Of a DNA stretch of 64,000 nt, positions 61,798-64,000 are shown one piece after another. The notes below the pieces were generated by a model that worked only from the letters and a program-made list of their open reading frames with translations, was not told the origin of the DNA and searched no databases. A program made the position numbers and the translations under genes. The stretch lies in the NCBI RefSeq assembly GCF_019219025.1, contig NZ_JAHUWN010000002.1, positions 310,001-374,000 on the forward strand. Reading direction: 5' to 3'. Origin of the DNA: Bacillus sp. sid0103. Lineage in GTDB: Bacteria; Bacillota; Bacilli; Bacillales_B; DSM-18226. The stretch's first letter is position 1. The number at the start of each line of letters is the position of its first letter.

Positions 61798-62010
61798 CAG
61801 ACAAGAACTCGTGTTTTTCTTCTGATCCTGTCCGAATAAGACCTGTATTCAGACAGGATCAGGTTGTTTTCCCCTAACCCTGTCCGAACAGGACCTACAT
61901 TCGGACAGGTTCTCGTGTTTTTCGCCTAATCCTGTCCGAATAGGACACACATTCGGACAGGTTCTCGCTTTTATCTCCCCAACCTGTCCGAATAGAACCT
62001 GCATTAAAAG
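61798..62010. repeat. Array 7: 52-bp intergenic repeat, four to five units, word TTC(A/G)GACAG/CTGTCCGAA
   Basis: C(A/G)GACAG starts at 61798, 61850, 61902 and 61954, all intervals exactly 52; a decayed fifth would start at 62006. The inverted word CTGTCCG lies 30 bases after each. The word is that of array 5, but the spacer differs (GTTCTCGTGTTTTTCGCC). Confidence 0.9.
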
Positions 62011-62042
62011 CTGCCAACCACATATGCGTCACAATGCCTAAT

Positions 62043-62089
62043 AAAAAAAGAGGGAGTTACAAAATTCATTGTAACTCCCTCTTTTTTCC
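62043..62089. terminator. Bidirectional terminator
   Basis: AAAAGAGGGAGTTACAA / TTGTAACTCCCTCTTTT with a six-base loop, 21 bases after the diguanylate cyclase stop (minus strand). Confidence 0.88.
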
Positions 62090-62109
62090 CCGATGTGTCT
62101 AAGCAAGGT

Positions 62110-63657
62110 TTACACACCTGTATAAACCTGCACTTGATTCCGTCCCTCTCGCTTTGCTGAATATAATCCTTTATCCGCTTTATTCAGAAGCTGATAAAGT
62201 GTTTCCTCTGGTTCTTTCGTTGCTTCAGCCACTCCACTGCTTAATGTAACAGAAATAACTCCTTCACTAGAAAGTAGCGGCTGTGTCTCTACTTCCCTAC
62301 GCAGCTGATTTGCCAATGCTTCCCCCTCTAATCCTGTACATCCCTTCAGTGCCAGAACAAATTCTTCCCCGCCATAGCGAGCAAATAGCATGCCTTCCTT
62401 CAATTGAGATTGGCAAACCTTTACCACATGCTTAAGCAATTGATCCCCCACATCATGACCATAGGTATCATTCACTTTTTTAAAATAATCAATATCGATC
62501 AAAATGATGGTAAATGGCGTTGAATCCTTTATTGCCCCAGCAAACTCTTGCTCACATTTTTGAAAAAATGCTCGGCGATTAAAAATTTGTGTAAGCTCAT
62601 CATAATAAGCTTGATGCTCTAATTCCAGCTGCAACCTTTTTAGCTCCGTGATATCAGTAAAAATTATGAGTAGACCTTTAGCATGGTGCAAGGATGAAGT
62701 TCGAACCTGATAGATCTGCTTCGAATGATCGGCAGCTAATTGTATTTCCAGAGTGAACGGAGCTGTCTCTAAGTTAGAAGGAAATGTCTCTCCTGATAGT
62801 GCAAACCAAACCTTATGAAAGTCCATCCCGAACATTGATTTCGTTAATTCCGGAAACATACTCTCACACGCTTGGTTAAACTCTATTAATCGATAGGATT
62901 CATCCAACACAATAACCCCATCATTTATACTATTAAAAATCGCATCTTTAGCAATGGGCATAATTGTAAACATTCGCGATGTATTAATCGACCATAAATA
63001 TAACAGAGAAGAAAGCCATAAGACCATAGGGACTGGATCAATCCCTGGAGGTGTAACTCCGATTAAATAAAGAAAAGCTGTTAGCATCGGAACTAGTTGA
63101 CCGAACAATAAAGAAATGATCTGCGGACGATAAACCTTAGCCGTTTCTCTCCAACGAGAAAGGACGAGTAAAAAAGCGACAAACATACAGGAAAAGATGA
63201 AAACACCATGAATCATATACCAGATGCCGATTTCTTGATGTATAAAAGGAAAGCCCAAGACTGGGTCAACTTCAAACACTCGATAATGGAAATGATGAAA
63301 ATCATTCGTCGCCACCATTATTAAACTAACAAAGGGGATAAAAAGAAGAGCCATACACCTTTTTTTCGTTATGTTAATCCCTAAATATTGCATGATAAAC
63401 AATAGCCCTAAAGGCGGAGAAAATGGCATGCCAACATATTGAAAGATGGTCCATAACTTGATTTGCTCAAGTGTCGTAGCCATTAACCCGAAAGCAGAAG
63501 CAAAACAATAAATGGTAATGGACGCAGTATAAACAATAAAAAAACGAGCGATATTCGTATAATGATGGCGCTTTACAAATACGTTTAAGCATAAATACAA
63601 ATTAAGTACGCCGGATGTACATACAAGCGTAATATAAGCTGTCAATTGCGAATTCAC
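62110..63657 (-). CDS. Seven-TM, PAS and GGDEF diguanylate cyclase
   Basis: 515 residues with a GTG start behind AAGAGG. About 1-230: seven transmembrane segments of the histidine-kinase 7TM-sensor type (ending LWLSSLLYLWSIN). About 240-350: PAS domain (AIFNSINDGVIVLDESYRLI, then LLIIFTDITELKR). About 355-515: GGDEF domain with intact GGEEF at 429-433 and a clear linker (LELEHQAYYDELTQIFNRRA). It should make c-di-GMP in response to a membrane or ligand signal. No EAL or HD-GYP domain is attached. Monocistronic, terminator behind it. Confidence 0.92.
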   Translation of the reverse strand: MNSQLTAYITLVCTSGVLNLYLCLNVFVKRHHYTNIARFFIVYTASITIYCFASAFGLMATTLEQIKLWTIFQYVGMPFSPPLGLLFIMQYLGINITKKRCMALLFIPFVSLIMVATNDFHHFHYRVFEVDPVLGFPFIHQEIGIWYMIHGVFIFSCMFVAFLLVLSRWRETAKVYRPQIISLLFGQLVPMLTAFLYLIGVTPPGIDPVPMVLWLSSLLYLWSINTSRMFTIMPIAKDAIFNSINDGVIVLDESYRLIEFNQACESMFPELTKSMFGMDFHKVWFALSGETFPSNLETAPFTLEIQLAADHSKQIYQVRTSSLHHAKGLLIIFTDITELKRLQLELEHQAYYDELTQIFNRRAFFQKCEQEFAGAIKDSTPFTIILIDIDYFKKVNDTYGHDVGDQLLKHVVKVCQSQLKEGMLFARYGGEEFVLALKGCTGLEGEALANQLRREVETQPLLSSEGVISVTLSSGVAEATKEPEETLYQLLNKADKGLYSAKREGRNQVQVYTGV

Positions 63658-63706
63658 GATTTGATACCTCTTAATACTTTTTATAGGTTACGATTTTCGA
63701 ATAATC

Positions 63707-63997
63707 TTAGCGGATCCCCACGAATTTTTTATGTTCCTTAATGACAAGCTCAATAAATTTATCGCGCCCCTCTTCACTACTTTTAAGGATTTTAATATTT
63801 TCAGGCTTCTTTAAGTAGCGTTTTACCTTGCTGTTATTCCAAATGATGTAATGATATCGAACATCTTTATGCAATTCGGAAAACCATTCTTCTTCCTTTA
63901 ATTCCTCTATGTTCTTTTCTAGTTTTGACTTCGGAGTAGGGATTATTGCCTCTATAATAAAACAAATTAAATCAATTATAAAATCAAACATTATCAA
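63707..63997 (-). CDS. Small hypothetical protein with N-terminal hydrophobic segment
   Basis: 96 residues as far as seen; the start is at the window edge. The ATG that gives MFDFIIDLICFIIEAI lies two codons after the first possible TTG. After the hydrophobic N-terminus (about residues 3-18) the chain is charged and helical (LEKNIEELKEEEWFSELHKD, then VKRYLKKPENIKILKSSEE). No family recognised. The true N-terminus and ribosome binding site may lie outside the window. Confidence 0.5.
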   Translation of the reverse strand: MIMFDFIIDLICFIIEAIIPTPKSKLEKNIEELKEEEWFSELHKDVRYHYIIWNNSKVKRYLKKPENIKILKSSEEGRDKFIELVIKEHKKFVGIR

Positions 63998-64000
63998 TAC

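Overview
The window looks like a chromosomal segment of a Bacillaceae species (Bacillus sensu lato, possibly Neobacillus- or Peribacillus-like). This is inferred from AT-rich DNA, strong AGGAGG-type ribosome binding sites with frequent TTG and GTG starts, a TPP riboswitch ahead of a tenA-ykoE-ykoD-ykoC set, an RRNPP-like regulator, DUF5317 and CBO0543 proteins, and U-rich hairpin terminators. No rRNA, tRNA, prophage, transposase or CRISPR array was seen.

Left part (1-15.5 kb): the 3' part of an ArsB-type efflux permease with a triple Sm-like protein behind it, a small acidic protein, a truncated glyoxalase-fold gene, a Nudix hydrolase, an XRE-TPR regulator next to a very large secreted S8 protease of actinobacterial style, a small 2-TM protein, then DUF5317, an unlisted 35-residue membrane peptide and a GGDEF/HD-GYP protein, and an HSL-type esterase.

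Centre (15.7-42.7 kb): a large alpha-mannoside-type catabolic locus. It has three GH38 alpha-mannosidase paralogues, two complete family-1 sugar ABC importers without their own ATPase, AraC and GntR regulators, two ROK proteins (one apparently a pseudokinase) and a mannose-6-phosphate isomerase with an extra N-terminal domain. A minus-strand operon adds an aldose-epimerase-like protein, an SMP-30 lactonase, a glucarate-dehydratase-like enolase, two SDR dehydrogenases and a FAH-family hydrolase. The first set suggests a phosphorylating route (kinase plus isomerase). The second set suggests a non-phosphorylating route (dehydrogenase, lactonase, dehydratase, dehydrogenase, hydrolase). A cre-like site lies in the leader of the second importer operon.

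Right part (43-64 kb): a VOC protein, the thiamin-precursor salvage operon under a TPP riboswitch, a CBO0543 membrane protein, an M30-like secreted metalloprotease and a second secreted protein sharing its Ig-like repeats, a DUF2062-GH18-NodB-GT2 four-part membrane protein, a Thr/Lys-rich secreted protein, an RND efflux permease broken by a frameshift, and a 7TM-PAS-GGDEF diguanylate cyclase.

The most unusual structure is non-coding. Five intergenic arrays built from different words share a 52-bp period, each unit holding an inverted pair of its word. Two further arrays have an exact 21-bp period. Deviations in one 52-bp array are 42 and 32 bp. These lengths are close to 2, 3, 4 and 5 turns of B-DNA, which suggests helically phased protein-binding or structural elements.
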